From an uncultured Armatimonadota bacterium (GTDB lineage: Bacteria; Armatimonadota; Armatimonadia; Armatimonadales; Armatimonadaceae): a DNA stretch of 28,378 nt. This document shows, piece by piece, positions 7,503 through 17,137 of this stretch (position 1 is its first letter; every line of letters starts with the position of its first letter). The stretch covers positions 1 through 28,378 of the forward strand of contig CAIYBQ010000348.1 of assembly GCA_903924445.1 (NCBI GenBank). The letters are read 5' to 3'. Below the pieces are notes generated by a model, which saw only the letters and a list, made by a program, of their open reading frames with translations, was not told where the DNA came from and made no database searches. Made by a program: the position numbers and the translations under genes.

Positions 7503-9389
7503 ATGAACGAACGTCGCAACACGCGTCCTGGACGTGTTCCAGCACCACCAAGACCAACAGCACCGCGGTCCACTCCGAATGTTCAAGCAATCAACCGTGC
7601 CCGCAAGGATGAGCATGGCAGGATGGGAATTGTCCTTTGGATCGGTGGATTAGCGTTTACACTTATTGCAGGCAAGCTGACGCTGATTCAGCTGGTTCAG
7701 CGCGACATCTATGCTGGTCAGTCATCGGTGTCACGCATTCGCCATATTAACGATGAGCCACGGCGCGGGATGATTGTTGATAGAAACGGTCGTGCGCTGG
7801 TGATGAACGTTCCTGCAGTCACAATCGTTTTTGATGCAAACATCCTTGTAAAACAGACTGGGGATCCTGAGGATCTATTAAGTGCGACTAAGATTGGGCT
7901 CGAGGAGGCACTCCCCGGACTCGATCTGGCATCGATGTTGACTTCATCGAATGAGATTCTGTTGCGTCGGAACAATGCCCGAGCGCGATTTCAGCCTGTT
8001 GAGCTTGTGCGTGACCTCGATCTCGCAAACTTAGATCTAAAGGTACTGCGAAAGCTCCCTGGAATTGGCATCGTAAAGACGACAAAGCGATCCCTTGCAT
8101 CCGGAGAGATAGCTGCAAGTGTTGTTGGACTTCTAGGGAGGGATGCGAATCCACTCTCCGGTATGGAACTGGCGATGAACGAGCACCTCATTGGTGTTCC
8201 CGGTCAACGATATCTGGCGAAGGACTTGGACGGTATTATTCCCGGGACCGAAGAAGTTGTTTCTAAGGTCAAGCATGGAAACGATGTCGTCCTCACGATT
8301 GACTCTGTACTCCAATCAGAGGCTGAGTCACTCGTGCAAAGTGTCGTTGCCAAGAGTCATGCCCAGTATGGTTCTGTTGTCGTGTTGGATGCCAATACGG
8401 GTGATGTATTGGTCATGGCCAATGCAACAGGTATAGATACGATAAAGAACGCACCAAAGGGCCTCCAGAAACTTTTGCTCACGAAGAACTGGGCTGTCGA
8501 AGGCGCAAATGAACCAGGCTCGACGTTTAAGTCATTTACGATTGCATCTGCCTTAGATGCCGGAGTCATCACCACAAACTCCAGTTTTTTATGTAACGGC
8601 GAACGACGCATCGGAAAGCGCGCAGTCCACTGCGCACCACATGGTGTCTTTCAACATGGACATGCGTCACAAGATGTCAGTGGTGTTATCAAACAATCCT
8701 GTAACGTGGCGACGGCTGAGATTGCCTCTCGCCTCGGATGGGATCGCTTGACATCTACGCTGCATGCAGTTGGATGTGGGCAACGGTTGGAGATTGGACT
8801 CAACGGAGCCACGCGGGGAGTGTTTCCGGAAACTGAGTCAAAAATAGGACTTGCTACGTTGTCCTTTGGCCAAGGACCGGCAATCAGCCCACTGCATTTG
8901 GCAAGTGCCTATGGTACGTTTGTCGATGGTCGCTTTAGACGCCCAACGCTAATTCATGCAGTGCGTGATCAGGTCAGTGGAGCCGTGAAGCTCACGAAGC
9001 GAAGTGAGGCTGAACGCGTTTTCTCGGCCGAAACGGCAACACAAATGCGTTCCCTGTTAAAGGATGTTATTGAAACCGGAACGGGTGTAAAGGCGCAGCT
9101 TGCCTTTCATGATGCTGGTGGCAAAACGGGAACCGCACAAATGGTCGAAGATGGCCGTTACAGCGGTAAGTACATGGCATCGTTTGTCGGTTTGGCTCCG
9201 ATCAAAGAACCCAAATTCATTGTAGCCGTCACGATAGCTGCACCAAAAGGTGACCACTACGGAGGATCCGTGGCTGGTCCTGTCTTCAAAGAAGTCATGG
9301 AGCGTGCGATGGTCAGGTATGACATCCAACCTACTCGGACGAAACGTCAGCTAAGCCAGCGATCCGATTCTGCTGGCAAGGGTGATTAG
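7503..9389 (+). CDS. ftsI: Division-specific class B penicillin-binding protein (FtsI/PBP3)
   Basis: This is the septal peptidoglycan transpeptidase, 628 residues. After a proline-rich cytoplasmic tail, one transmembrane helix (about 42-62) leads to the dimerisation/pedestal domain (RRGMIVDRNGRALV) and the transpeptidase domain. All three active-site motifs are present: STFK with the catalytic serine at 340, SCN at 399-401, and KTG at 541-543. There are no PASTA domains after the KTG region; the tail is short and basic. It follows ftsL by two bases and is the probable partner of FtsW encoded downstream. SpoVD-like naming is possible, but the position supports FtsI. Confidence 0.96.
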   Translation: MNERRNTRPGRVPAPPRPTAPRSTPNVQAINRARKDEHGRMGIVLWIGGLAFTLIAGKLTLIQLVQRDIYAGQSSVSRIRHINDEPRRGMIVDRNGRALVMNVPAVTIVFDANILVKQTGDPEDLLSATKIGLEEALPGLDLASMLTSSNEILLRRNNARARFQPVELVRDLDLANLDLKVLRKLPGIGIVKTTKRSLASGEIAASVVGLLGRDANPLSGMELAMNEHLIGVPGQRYLAKDLDGIIPGTEEVVSKVKHGNDVVLTIDSVLQSEAESLVQSVVAKSHAQYGSVVVLDANTGDVLVMANATGIDTIKNAPKGLQKLLLTKNWAVEGANEPGSTFKSFTIASALDAGVITTNSSFLCNGERRIGKRAVHCAPHGVFQHGHASQDVSGVIKQSCNVATAEIASRLGWDRLTSTLHAVGCGQRLEIGLNGATRGVFPETESKIGLATLSFGQGPAISPLHLASAYGTFVDGRFRRPTLIHAVRDQVSGAVKLTKRSEAERVFSAETATQMRSLLKDVIETGTGVKAQLAFHDAGGKTGTAQMVEDGRYSGKYMASFVGLAPIKEPKFIVAVTIAAPKGDHYGGSVAGPVFKEVMERAMVRYDIQPTRTKRQLSQRSDSAGKGD

Positions 9390-9397
9390 AGCCTGAC

Positions 9398-10882
9398 ATG
9401 TTGAGTGAGCTTGTTGACCTTCTCGGCACTCCAATTCTTCCGACACCGAGTCGGTTTAATGGAGTTACCCATGACAGCCGAAAGGTAACTTCAGGGGACA
9501 TTTATGTTGCTCTGCGTGGGGCTAACTTCGATGGTCACGACTTTATAGCGAATGCCATGTCTATGGGAGCGGCGGCTGTTATTGTCGAACGGTCTCGCCA
9601 ATCGTTACTGGTAGATTCCAATATCCCTGGGTGGTCTGTTCAAGATCCACGTCAAGTTATGGGCTATGTTGCCGATATCGTTTATAACCACCCGTCCCAT
9701 CATATGCATGTCGTGGGTGTCACGGGTACAAACGGCAAAACCAGCACCACTCATATCATTGCACACTTGGCCAAGGGTCTGTTTCAACAAACGGGAATCA
9801 TCGGGACCTTGGGTGCTTTTGCAAGCGGAGTGTCCGTGCCTGGACAAAGAACAACTCCCGAGGCGCCTGACCTTCAGAGCATGCTTTCGGCAATGCAAAG
9901 TCACTCTGTAGATATCGTTGCAATGGAAGTTGCGTCCCATGCGCTTGTTCACGGTAGGGTGAACGGATGTTTGTTTGATGCTGCGGTCTTCACAAACCTG
10001 ACACAGGACCATCTGGATTTTCATGGAAGCATGGAGTGCTACTTCGAAGCGAAAGCACGCCTGTTTACGACACACTTTGATGCTGTCAGTCAGCGTGGGA
10101 AACAACCGTTTGCAGTCATTGGGATTGATACTGAGTGGGGAAATCGCCTGTGCACCATGATGCGTGATTTTCCTTTCACTACCTACTCTGTCAATGCTGG
10201 GGCGGCTGCTGATTTGGTTGCTGTTAACATCCGTTTGTCGGCATCATCGACCGAATTTGATCTTCTTTTTGACAATCAATCATTCCGCGTGGTTTTGCCG
10301 CTCGGAGGAGCGTTTCAGATACAAAATGCGCTTGCGGCACTTGGATGGTTTATTGGTGCGGGCGGCTCGGTGGCTGATGGCGTAGCACTGTTTCGTACTT
10401 GTCCTCAGATTCCAGGACGGTTTGAAATTGTGCTAAGTAAACAATCGTTTGCTGTGGTTGTCGATTACGCGCACACACCTGATGGTCTCGAGAATGTGCT
10501 GTCGACAGCCCGTGAACTGTGCTACGGCAAGCTGATATGTGTGTTTGGTTGCGGTGGCGATCGGGACCGCTCTAAGCGACCTCTAATGGGCGCCATTGCT
10601 GAAAAGTATTGCGATGAGGTAGTCGTGACCTCTGACAATCCACGGTCTGAAGATGCTGAAGTGATCATCGATCAAATCATTGCTGGGATGTCGAATCATT
10701 GTGTTGTTCGGCGGGAGTCGGACCGAAGGGTAGCAATTGCACAGGCGGTTACATCGCGTGGTTCCGATGACGTAGTTGTTATCGCTGGCAAGGGGCATGA
10801 AACCTACCAGATAGTTCACGATCAGATTATTCCCTTCGATGATCGCTTAGTTGCCTCTGAGGAACTTTCAAAATGCTCCTGA
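9398..10882 (+). CDS. murE: UDP-MurNAc-L-Ala-D-Glu:meso-diaminopimelate ligase MurE
   Basis: This cytoplasmic ATP-dependent ligase of 494 residues adds the third amino acid to the UDP-muramyl peptide. It shows the N-terminal THDSRKV uridine-binding region, the ATP loop TGTNGKTST (about 109-117), TPEAPDLQ, EVASHAL, NLTQDHLDFHG, DYAHTPDGLENVL and FGCGGDRDRSKRP. DNPR at 413-416 is the specificity motif for meso-diaminopimelate, so this organism probably builds direct or meso-DAP-type peptidoglycan. The ATG at 9398 follows ftsI by eight bases. The last ten bases overlap murF. Confidence 0.97.
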   Translation: MLSELVDLLGTPILPTPSRFNGVTHDSRKVTSGDIYVALRGANFDGHDFIANAMSMGAAAVIVERSRQSLLVDSNIPGWSVQDPRQVMGYVADIVYNHPSHHMHVVGVTGTNGKTSTTHIIAHLAKGLFQQTGIIGTLGAFASGVSVPGQRTTPEAPDLQSMLSAMQSHSVDIVAMEVASHALVHGRVNGCLFDAAVFTNLTQDHLDFHGSMECYFEAKARLFTTHFDAVSQRGKQPFAVIGIDTEWGNRLCTMMRDFPFTTYSVNAGAAADLVAVNIRLSASSTEFDLLFDNQSFRVVLPLGGAFQIQNALAALGWFIGAGGSVADGVALFRTCPQIPGRFEIVLSKQSFAVVVDYAHTPDGLENVLSTARELCYGKLICVFGCGGDRDRSKRPLMGAIAEKYCDEVVVTSDNPRSEDAEVIIDQIIAGMSNHCVVRRESDRRVAIAQAVTSRGSDDVVVIAGKGHETYQIVHDQIIPFDDRLVASEELSKCS

Positions 10883-12249
10883 CACTAGACGTTGTCGGCC
10901 GAATTCTGGGTCAGGCGATTGACGACAAGTCCGTGGTCAGCGGTGTTTCTATTGACACGCGTACCTTGATGAATGGCGCTTTGTTCGCTGCGATACGCGG
11001 TACAAAAGTTGATGGCCATGACTATCTCTTCACTGCCATGGAGCGAGGTGCTTGCGGCGCGATTGTGGAAACAATAAATCCTTCGGTCGATCTGCCGCAG
11101 ATCTGTGTCACAAACACCGTAGATGCATTGGGAGTTCTGGCGAACTGGGTTAGAAAGCAGCGGAATCCGACCGTCATCGCTGTGACGGGGAGCTACGGCA
11201 AGACATCCACGAAAGACATGGTTGCTTGCGTTCATGGCCACGAAAAGTCATGCCACTCGACCATTGGCAACTTCAACACTGAGATAGGTCTTCCACTAAC
11301 GGTCCTCTCAGCTCCTGATGACGTAGATGTGCTTGTCCTTGAAATGGGTATGCGAGGCCCAGGGCAGATCGCAGAGTTAGTACGCATCGCTGAGCCAAGC
11401 ATTGGTGTGATCACGAATATCGGAAGCGCACACATTGAGCTACTTGGGACGCGTGATGCTATCGCGACAGCGAAAACTGAGCTTTTCCGGGGGCTTTCAC
11501 CGGATGCAACGGCAGTGTACTCGGAAGCCATCGATTTTAAGTCCGTTGTTGATGCCAGTGCGGCCCATTGCCGTCGGTTTATCGTTGGTGAGTCCGAAGC
11601 CTGCGATTTGATTATTTCAGGTGTTCAATTGGGAAGGTTAGAGACTACTTTTCATCTCACCCACAAGGGAGATTCTGTTCGCGCTGTTGTCGCTTCTCCG
11701 GCGAGATTTGCAGCCATCAATGGTGCGCTTGCCGTCGCAACTGGGCTTGCAGCCGGCATGACGTTGTCTAGCTGCGTCACTGGATTGGCAAACTGGCGTC
11801 CGAGTGAAGGGCGGATGCGACCGCGGACGATGGCAAATGGTGCGGTCGTCCTCTCGGATGCTTACAATGCCGCGCCTGAAGCGATGCTTGCGGCCATTTC
11901 GGTACTGGCTGACATAGGTAGCCAAACGTCTGGAAACACATGGGCCATTCTGGGTGAAATGCGGGAGCTGGGTGTAGAAACCAAGCAGTGGCACTTGGCC
12001 ATCGGCGAGGCGGTTAGCACATCCGGAATAAAGCATCTGGTAATTGTCGGTGCTGCAGCAACGGATTACCGTACGGGAGCCATTGTGGCTGGGATGAGCC
12101 CTGATCAGGTCCATTACTTTGATTCCCCAGCGAGTGCTGCGGTCGTGTTACAGCAGGTGATCGGTGAAACCGATGTTGTCCTCATAAAGGGGAGCCGTGC
12201 TGCCGGTCTTGATCTGATTGTTGACATGCTTTGCGGAGGCGCATCATGA
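10873..12249 (+). CDS. murF: UDP-MurNAc-tripeptide:D-Ala-D-Ala ligase MurF
   Basis: This ligase of 458 residues attaches D-Ala-D-Ala to complete the UDP-MurNAc pentapeptide. Visible motifs are SIDTRTLMNGALFAAIRG, the ATP loop VTGSYGKTSTKD (104-115), STIGNFNTEIGLPLT, EMGMRGPGQI, ITNIGSAHIELLG, the substrate motif LSDAYNAAPEAM, and the C-terminal VLIKGSRAAGLD. It overlaps murE by ten bases at the start. At the end its TGA overlaps the mraY start as ATGA. Its D-Ala-D-Ala substrate is supplied by the ddl product of the same cluster. Confidence 0.97.
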   Translation: MLLTLDVVGRILGQAIDDKSVVSGVSIDTRTLMNGALFAAIRGTKVDGHDYLFTAMERGACGAIVETINPSVDLPQICVTNTVDALGVLANWVRKQRNPTVIAVTGSYGKTSTKDMVACVHGHEKSCHSTIGNFNTEIGLPLTVLSAPDDVDVLVLEMGMRGPGQIAELVRIAEPSIGVITNIGSAHIELLGTRDAIATAKTELFRGLSPDATAVYSEAIDFKSVVDASAAHCRRFIVGESEACDLIISGVQLGRLETTFHLTHKGDSVRAVVASPARFAAINGALAVATGLAAGMTLSSCVTGLANWRPSEGRMRPRTMANGAVVLSDAYNAAPEAMLAAISVLADIGSQTSGNTWAILGEMRELGVETKQWHLAIGEAVSTSGIKHLVIVGAAATDYRTGAIVAGMSPDQVHYFDSPASAAVVLQQVIGETDVVLIKGSRAAGLDLIVDMLCGGAS

Positions 12250-13247
12250 CGCAGTATGCACTACTTGGAGCAGGCGTCGTTGCAGGCAGTCTTCTCTCTG
12301 CTGGCATTACATGGCCTGTGCGTAACTATCTGCTCAAACAATCAACCGTGCAGCCAATTAGTGAGAATGCACCTGAAAAGCACAGGGTCAAGCACGGCAC
12401 GCCAACGATGGGGGGGATTAGCATCCTCCTTGCGATCCTTATCGCTGGCTCAACCATGATCCTCACTCTTCCGTCAAAATTCGATGGGAAACTGCTCGCG
12501 TTGTTACTGCTAACCACATTTTTCGGTGGAGTCATTGGTGCTGTTGATGATGTTGGCAAGGTCTTGGGGGCGAACAACAAAGCCGGGTTATCTGAGCGTG
12601 TAAAGCTGATGTTGCAGCTTGCTGTTTCCGTCCTTTTTGTTGTTGGCTGTCGGTTGATGGGGCATCCCGTCCAATCACTTATTCCGGGACTACCAGTCGT
12701 TATTGCCGATGGTCTGGCTGTCCTTTTTATTACAGGTTTTTGTAATGCGGTGAACTTTACGGATGGCCTCGACAGCCTACTGGCAGGTGTAAGCACGGTC
12801 GTTGCGATGTCGCTCGGAGTTTTGTTGATGATGGCTCCATCGATACCGGTCTTGATTGGGATCTATGGTGTCGTTGGAGGTGCAACACTCGGGTTTCTTG
12901 TGTGGAACGCATATCCAGCACGGATTTTCATGGGGGATACCGGTTCGCTTGGATTGGGGATGTTTTTTCCTGCAGCAGCGTTACTTTCAGGTCAGGTTTG
13001 GGCACTTGTCACATGCGGTGCGATATTCCTACTTGAAATCGGTTCGATGATGCTGCAGCGATATGTTTTCAAGTACCGACGGATTCGCTTTGGTATTGAT
13101 TACGCACGTGAACACAGGGTCTTTCGACGCGCTCCACTTCATCATCACTTTGAAGAATGCGGTATGCATGAAGTGCAAGTCGTTGCGATATTCGTTGTTT
13201 TCACAACCCTGTGTTCCTTTTTATCGTTGTTGTTAGGTGTGGGATGA
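12246..13247 (+). CDS. mraY: Phospho-MurNAc-pentapeptide transferase MraY
   Basis: This polytopic membrane enzyme makes lipid I from UDP-MurNAc-pentapeptide and undecaprenyl phosphate. It has 333 residues with about ten hydrophobic segments. The catalytic signatures are HRVKHGTPTMGG, the aspartate pair in GAVDDVGKV, NAVNFTDGLDSLL, ARIFMGDTGSLGLG, and the histidine cluster APLHHHFEECG. An upstream in-frame TTG (12231) exists, but the ATG at 12246 is preceded at six bases by GGAGG and overlaps the murF stop (ATGA), so it is preferred. Its stop overlaps ftsW in the same way. Confidence 0.97.
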   Translation: MTQYALLGAGVVAGSLLSAGITWPVRNYLLKQSTVQPISENAPEKHRVKHGTPTMGGISILLAILIAGSTMILTLPSKFDGKLLALLLLTTFFGGVIGAVDDVGKVLGANNKAGLSERVKLMLQLAVSVLFVVGCRLMGHPVQSLIPGLPVVIADGLAVLFITGFCNAVNFTDGLDSLLAGVSTVVAMSLGVLLMMAPSIPVLIGIYGVVGGATLGFLVWNAYPARIFMGDTGSLGLGMFFPAAALLSGQVWALVTCGAIFLLEIGSMMLQRYVFKYRRIRFGIDYAREHRVFRRAPLHHHFEECGMHEVQVVAIFVVFTTLCSFLSLLLGVG

Positions 13248-14446
13248 GACGGGAGACTACTGGAATGACGGGACCTGCCATTATTACAAAACGTTCGATA
13301 AGTGATCGGGTGCACGAGATGTTGTCGTCGTGGACATCCCTTGATGGCAGATTTATGGCCGTTGTGGTCGCACTGGTTATCGCAGGGATTTTGGCAGTGA
13401 CATCATCGTCATTTGCCATGGCACTTTCGGTACACGACGATGCGTGGTTCTTTACACGTAAACAACTCGGTTCCGCGGCCCTTGGCGTTGTCTGCTTCTT
13501 CGTAATCAGCAATATCCCAGCCTCGCTCATTCGCCGCTTCGCACCCTATGCCTTTGGATTGTCAGCAATACTCCTCTTAGCGGTACCCTTTATCGGACGT
13601 GCTGCGCTGGGGGCAAAACGATGGCTCTTCTTTGGGCCTATCCAGCTTCAGCCGTCTGAGATAGTCAAATTCACTGCTGTCATCTGGTTGGCAGCAATCC
13701 TTTCAAGCGATCGCCGCCGTGTCAAAAGCATGTTGCAGCACTGGATCCAGATTGGTGTCATTGGCTTCTTGATTATCATGACCGAGCGTCAACCTGACCT
13801 GGGAACAGCGCTTTGTATTGGGATTGGTGTTGTTGCGACGCTCTTCGTGGCAAACATCCATCGAAGTCAAATCATCGCAATCATTCTTGTTGGTGCATGT
13901 GGTGTCGGATACCTGGTCTTTGCGCCTCAGGGTGGCCATGACTATCGTTCAGGTCGTTTTGCAGCAGTTGCGGATCCAGGCAAAGACAGAGATGGTGCCG
14001 GGATGCAAAACTGGAGAAGTTTAGTTGCGTTGGCCAATGGTGGTGCTACAGGGCTTGGGCTCGGTCAGAGTCGTGAGAAGCGACGTGGCGGAGTCCCGAT
14101 GCAACGCACAGACTTCATTTTTGCTGTGGTTGGAGAAGAAGTTGGTCTTGTTGGAACGCTTAGCTTACTCGCGTTGTACCTTTGGTTGCTGATGGTTGGG
14201 ATTAACTTGAGTGTGCGGTCGACAGACCCGTTTTCACGGTATGCAATTGCCGGCATAACGTCATCGATCGTTGGCCAAGCACTCCTCAACATGGCTGTCG
14301 TCACCAGCATTGTTCCCGCAACAGGAATTCCATTGCCTCTGGTTAGCTACGGTGGAACAAGCTTGGTCTTAACGTTGGCTGCACTCGGAGTTGTCGCGGC
14401 ACTTTCACGTCGCAAACCAGCTCGCAATATGGGCATGGAGAAGTAG
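13244..14446 (+). CDS. ftsW: Septal peptidoglycan polymerase FtsW (SEDS family)
   Basis: This membrane glycosyltransferase of the SEDS family, about 400 residues and about ten transmembrane helices, polymerises lipid II together with FtsI. Family motifs include FGPIQLQPSEIVKF, TERQPDLGTAL, GLGQSREKRRGGVPMQRTDFIFAVVGEEVGLVG (with the key aspartate in the long loop) and ATGIPLPLVSYGGTS. The ATG at 13244 overlaps the mraY stop (ATGA). A second ATG at 13265, behind GGGAG, is an alternative. In most dcw clusters murG and murC follow; here ddl comes directly. Confidence 0.96.
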   Translation: MRRETTGMTGPAIITKRSISDRVHEMLSSWTSLDGRFMAVVVALVIAGILAVTSSSFAMALSVHDDAWFFTRKQLGSAALGVVCFFVISNIPASLIRRFAPYAFGLSAILLLAVPFIGRAALGAKRWLFFGPIQLQPSEIVKFTAVIWLAAILSSDRRRVKSMLQHWIQIGVIGFLIIMTERQPDLGTALCIGIGVVATLFVANIHRSQIIAIILVGACGVGYLVFAPQGGHDYRSGRFAAVADPGKDRDGAGMQNWRSLVALANGGATGLGLGQSREKRRGGVPMQRTDFIFAVVGEEVGLVGTLSLLALYLWLLMVGINLSVRSTDPFSRYAIAGITSSIVGQALLNMAVVTSIVPATGIPLPLVSYGGTSLVLTLAALGVVAALSRRKPARNMGMEK

Positions 14447-14453
14447 GAAGTCC

Positions 14454-15422
14454 TTGAAAATAGCAGTTTTAGCAGGCGGCACTAGTGCTGAGCGGCCAGT
14501 ATCTCTACAAAGCGGGCGTCAGGTCTACGCGGCATTGGTACGCCTTGGCCATGATGTCGAATGGTGGGATGTCAAGAAGGACCTTATTGAAGCCCCGGCA
14601 TCTGCAACAACAAGAGCCCTACAGGATGTAGCTGGGCGGTCAGAGCTATATCCAGATGTAGTGTTTATTGCGCTACATGGACCGGATGGTGAAGATGGCA
14701 CTGTTCAGGGGTTTCTCGACGTGCTTGGAATACCCTACACAGGATCTAAAGTCTTGGCCAGTTCGCTTGCAATGGACAAAGTTAGAGCAAAAACGATGTT
14801 TGCTGCATCCGGTATCCCAGTTGCGGCCCACTTAGTTTTCAACAGGGATGACATCCGTAGCCGTTCCTGCATACGCAAAATTGAGCAGGACTTGGGCTTA
14901 CCCTGCGTGGTCAAGCCCGTCAAACAGGGTAGCTCGTTTGGTACATCTGTTGTCACCGATGTTGGCGACCTGCCAAAAGCGCTTCGACTAGCATCCAAAT
15001 ACGATGTAGAAATCATGGTTGAAGAGTTTATCCCCGGACGTGAAATGACGGTTGCCTGCATCGGGACCACTACCGTTGCGACGCTACCAATCGTTGAAAT
15101 CATCACTAAGTCAGGATTCTTTGACTACACGAGTAAATACGGTACCGATGACGATGCGGCTCAGGAAATTGTTCCAGCAGAGCTTGAAGCAAGTGAAGCT
15201 GAGGAGGCTGCCAACCTCGCATTGGAGTGCCACTCAAGTCTTGGGTGTCATGGCTATAGCCGTACAGACATGATCCTCAGTGAGCACGGTTTTTATGTAC
15301 TCGAAACCAATACTCTTCCTGGCATGACCGAGACGAGTCTGCTTCCTAAGTCTGCTGGAGCGATTGGGATGTCATTTGATGAACTTGTTGGACGTCTTGT
15401 TCAGCTGGCACTAGGGGACTAG
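14454..15422 (+). CDS. ddl: D-alanine--D-alanine ligase Ddl
   Basis: This ATP-grasp ligase makes the D-Ala-D-Ala dipeptide used by MurF. It has 322 residues. Motifs are KIAVLAGGTSAERPVSLQSG at the N-terminus, ALHGPDGEDGTVQGFLDVLGIPYTG, VVKPVKQGSSFGTSVV, EEFIPGREMTVACIG, YSRTDMI and ETNTLPGMTETSLLPKSA (magnesium and D-Ala site). The start is taken as TTG at 14454, five bases after AGGA and directly before the conserved KIAVL; a longer frame back into ftsW adds residues unlike the family. Length is slightly above DdlB of E. coli. It sits seven bases after ftsW and four before ftsQ. Confidence 0.95.
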   Translation: MKIAVLAGGTSAERPVSLQSGRQVYAALVRLGHDVEWWDVKKDLIEAPASATTRALQDVAGRSELYPDVVFIALHGPDGEDGTVQGFLDVLGIPYTGSKVLASSLAMDKVRAKTMFAASGIPVAAHLVFNRDDIRSRSCIRKIEQDLGLPCVVKPVKQGSSFGTSVVTDVGDLPKALRLASKYDVEIMVEEFIPGREMTVACIGTTTVATLPIVEIITKSGFFDYTSKYGTDDDAAQEIVPAELEASEAEEAANLALECHSSLGCHGYSRTDMILSEHGFYVLETNTLPGMTETSLLPKSAGAIGMSFDELVGRLVQLALGD

Positions 15423-15425
15423 ATC

Positions 15426-16262
15426 ATGGCCAAGGTAGTGGTACGTCAAGATCGGATTTCAAGCAATCTGAGTGCAGCCAGACTTAGGACGAAAAAACGT
15501 GGCCGCGATCTGTCCAAGTCTGTTGTTGCTGGCCTCATGACACTCCTCCTGATTCAAGGCGCTGTTGCGTTGTATGTGTCACCTGTCTTTGCAGTGTCGT
15601 CAGAGTCATTGTCAGTGACTGCATCACCGCTCTGCACTGAATCGGAAATACGAAACTTCATTCAGCCGGAACTACCCAAAAGCATCATGCGGCTTCCTAC
15701 ATCGCGGTGGAGTGATGCACTTGGAAACATACCGGCAGTGAAGTCAGCACAGATTTCGATTGGTTTTCCTAACAAGCTTAACGTCGTGGTTGTCGACAGA
15801 CAGGCGCGATTGGTGTCAGATTTGGGTTCGTTGGGCAAATGTGTGCTTGATGGTGAGCTTGTTCCGTTCAGAAATGCGACAGCTGAGGATGAAGCACTTC
15901 CTAAGCTAGTCCTGCAATCCGAGGATGCAAACCCTGAGTTTGGAGTATGTGTCACAGATGCAGCACAGGTGATGGGGGTCCAGACCATCACAAAGTGGCT
16001 AAGTGAACATCCTGACATTGCTGCGTCATCCATCAATGTTCAGAACAATCATCTTGCGTTTGTAATCAGTAAGTCAAATGTAAATGTTTTACTCGGTACA
16101 CCACGAAGATTAATCGAAAAGCTCGACTCACTACAAATCCTTGTCAAAAAGCGTCCAGACCTCCTAACATCACGGAAATACTCTGCAGTTAATCTATTTT
16201 CAGATGAATATCCTGCACTGGTTGTTAGGTCTGAATCCGCCGAGAAATCCGCCGTACCATAG
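15426..16262 (+). CDS. ftsQ: Cell division protein FtsQ/DivIB (POTRA domain)
   Basis: This 278-residue bitopic division protein has a basic cytoplasmic tail (1-30) and one transmembrane helix (about 32-54). A POTRA domain follows (about 57-125, ending RLVSDLGSLGKCVLDGELV, the usual transition to the FtsQ beta domain), then a C-terminal beta region (to about 275). The features RWSDALGNIPAVKSAQI and PNKLNVVVVDRQARLV match the family pattern of POTRA followed by a strand on which the protein binds FtsB/FtsL. FtsQ scaffolds the FtsQ-L-B complex in the periplasm. The start ATG follows the ddl stop closely. Downstream, ftsA is missing. Confidence 0.88.
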   Translation: MAKVVVRQDRISSNLSAARLRTKKRGRDLSKSVVAGLMTLLLIQGAVALYVSPVFAVSSESLSVTASPLCTESEIRNFIQPELPKSIMRLPTSRWSDALGNIPAVKSAQISIGFPNKLNVVVVDRQARLVSDLGSLGKCVLDGELVPFRNATAEDEALPKLVLQSEDANPEFGVCVTDAAQVMGVQTITKWLSEHPDIAASSINVQNNHLAFVISKSNVNVLLGTPRRLIEKLDSLQILVKKRPDLLTSRKYSAVNLFSDEYPALVVRSESAEKSAVP

Positions 16263-16279
16263 ATTTAAGTAGGTAATTC

Positions 16280-17137
16280 ATGGAGCACGCCCGGTCCTGG
16301 ACAATTCAGATTTCGGTTCTATCAGTCATCATGGGGGGACTGGTAGCTTTGTCACTCAAAACTCAGGACAGAATCCTTAAGGATCAGCTCCCCGATGTAC
16401 GCCAGGGACGACTAGCGCGTGCGTTTGTCGAGCTCCGCGAAGATGCCACTTCCCTTCGTCGACAGGTCCTAGATCTTCAAAAACGCCTTCGTGAGTATCA
16501 GCTGCAAACAGGCTCTGATAGTGAGAAGTCCAAGTTGCTTGCTCAGGACTTAATGCTCGCAAACGTCCTCGCAGGAACCGTCTCTGTAAGTGGTTCCGGG
16601 GTTGCCGTCACGTTGCGCGACTCTAAATTAGCCGAACGGAAGCCAAATGACATTTCAGAAGCTGACTGGCGCGATCTTTCTGAAGAGTATTACATTCATG
16701 ATCGGGACATCCGTGATGTAGTCAACGAACTAAGGGCATCTGGGGCCGAAGCAATCAGCGTGAATGATCAACGAGTGACTGGTCTCACTCCAATACGGTG
16801 CGTTGGTCCCGTGGTGATGGTCAATGATGTTAGGACAGCTGGTTCTCCAGTTATTGTTCGGGCTATCGGAGATCCGGATGCGTTGTTGTCTGGGATGATG
16901 ATGACGAAAGGTGTCTTGGATGCCTTCCGAGACGTGGATCCAACCATGGTCTCGATTGATAAGGTCAAGTCCATGACGCTCCCTGCTTATGCTGGCTCAA
17001 CAACGCTACGTTATGCGAAAGTTGCTAACGAAGTGAAAGCAAATGAGGCGCAGCGCCAAAGCGAAAATGCCGAGCGACTTGGAGACAAGGCTGTCCAGGA
17101 TCCACAATCCGTTATCAGAGATGGGGGAAAGAAGTGA
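16280..17137 (+). CDS. DUF881 family membrane-anchored protein
   Basis: This 285-residue protein has one N-terminal transmembrane helix (about 8-25), a coiled coil (about 40-75), and a DUF881 domain. Recognisable parts are VSVSGSGVAVTLRDSK, VVNELRASGAEAISVNDQRVT, IRCVGPVVMVNDVRTAGSPVIVRAIGDPDALLSGM and the C-terminal ALPAYAG-like TLPAYAG. The relative YlxW/YlxX sits next to sbp and ftsZ in Firmicutes and Actinobacteria, but no biochemical function is established. Here it takes the place usually held by ftsA, so a divisome role is a reasonable inference. The last four bases overlap sbp (GTGA). Confidence 0.92.
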   Translation: MEHARSWTIQISVLSVIMGGLVALSLKTQDRILKDQLPDVRQGRLARAFVELREDATSLRRQVLDLQKRLREYQLQTGSDSEKSKLLAQDLMLANVLAGTVSVSGSGVAVTLRDSKLAERKPNDISEADWRDLSEEYYIHDRDIRDVVNELRASGAEAISVNDQRVTGLTPIRCVGPVVMVNDVRTAGSPVIVRAIGDPDALLSGMMMTKGVLDAFRDVDPTMVSIDKVKSMTLPAYAGSTTLRYAKVANEVKANEAQRQSENAERLGDKAVQDPQSVIRDGGKK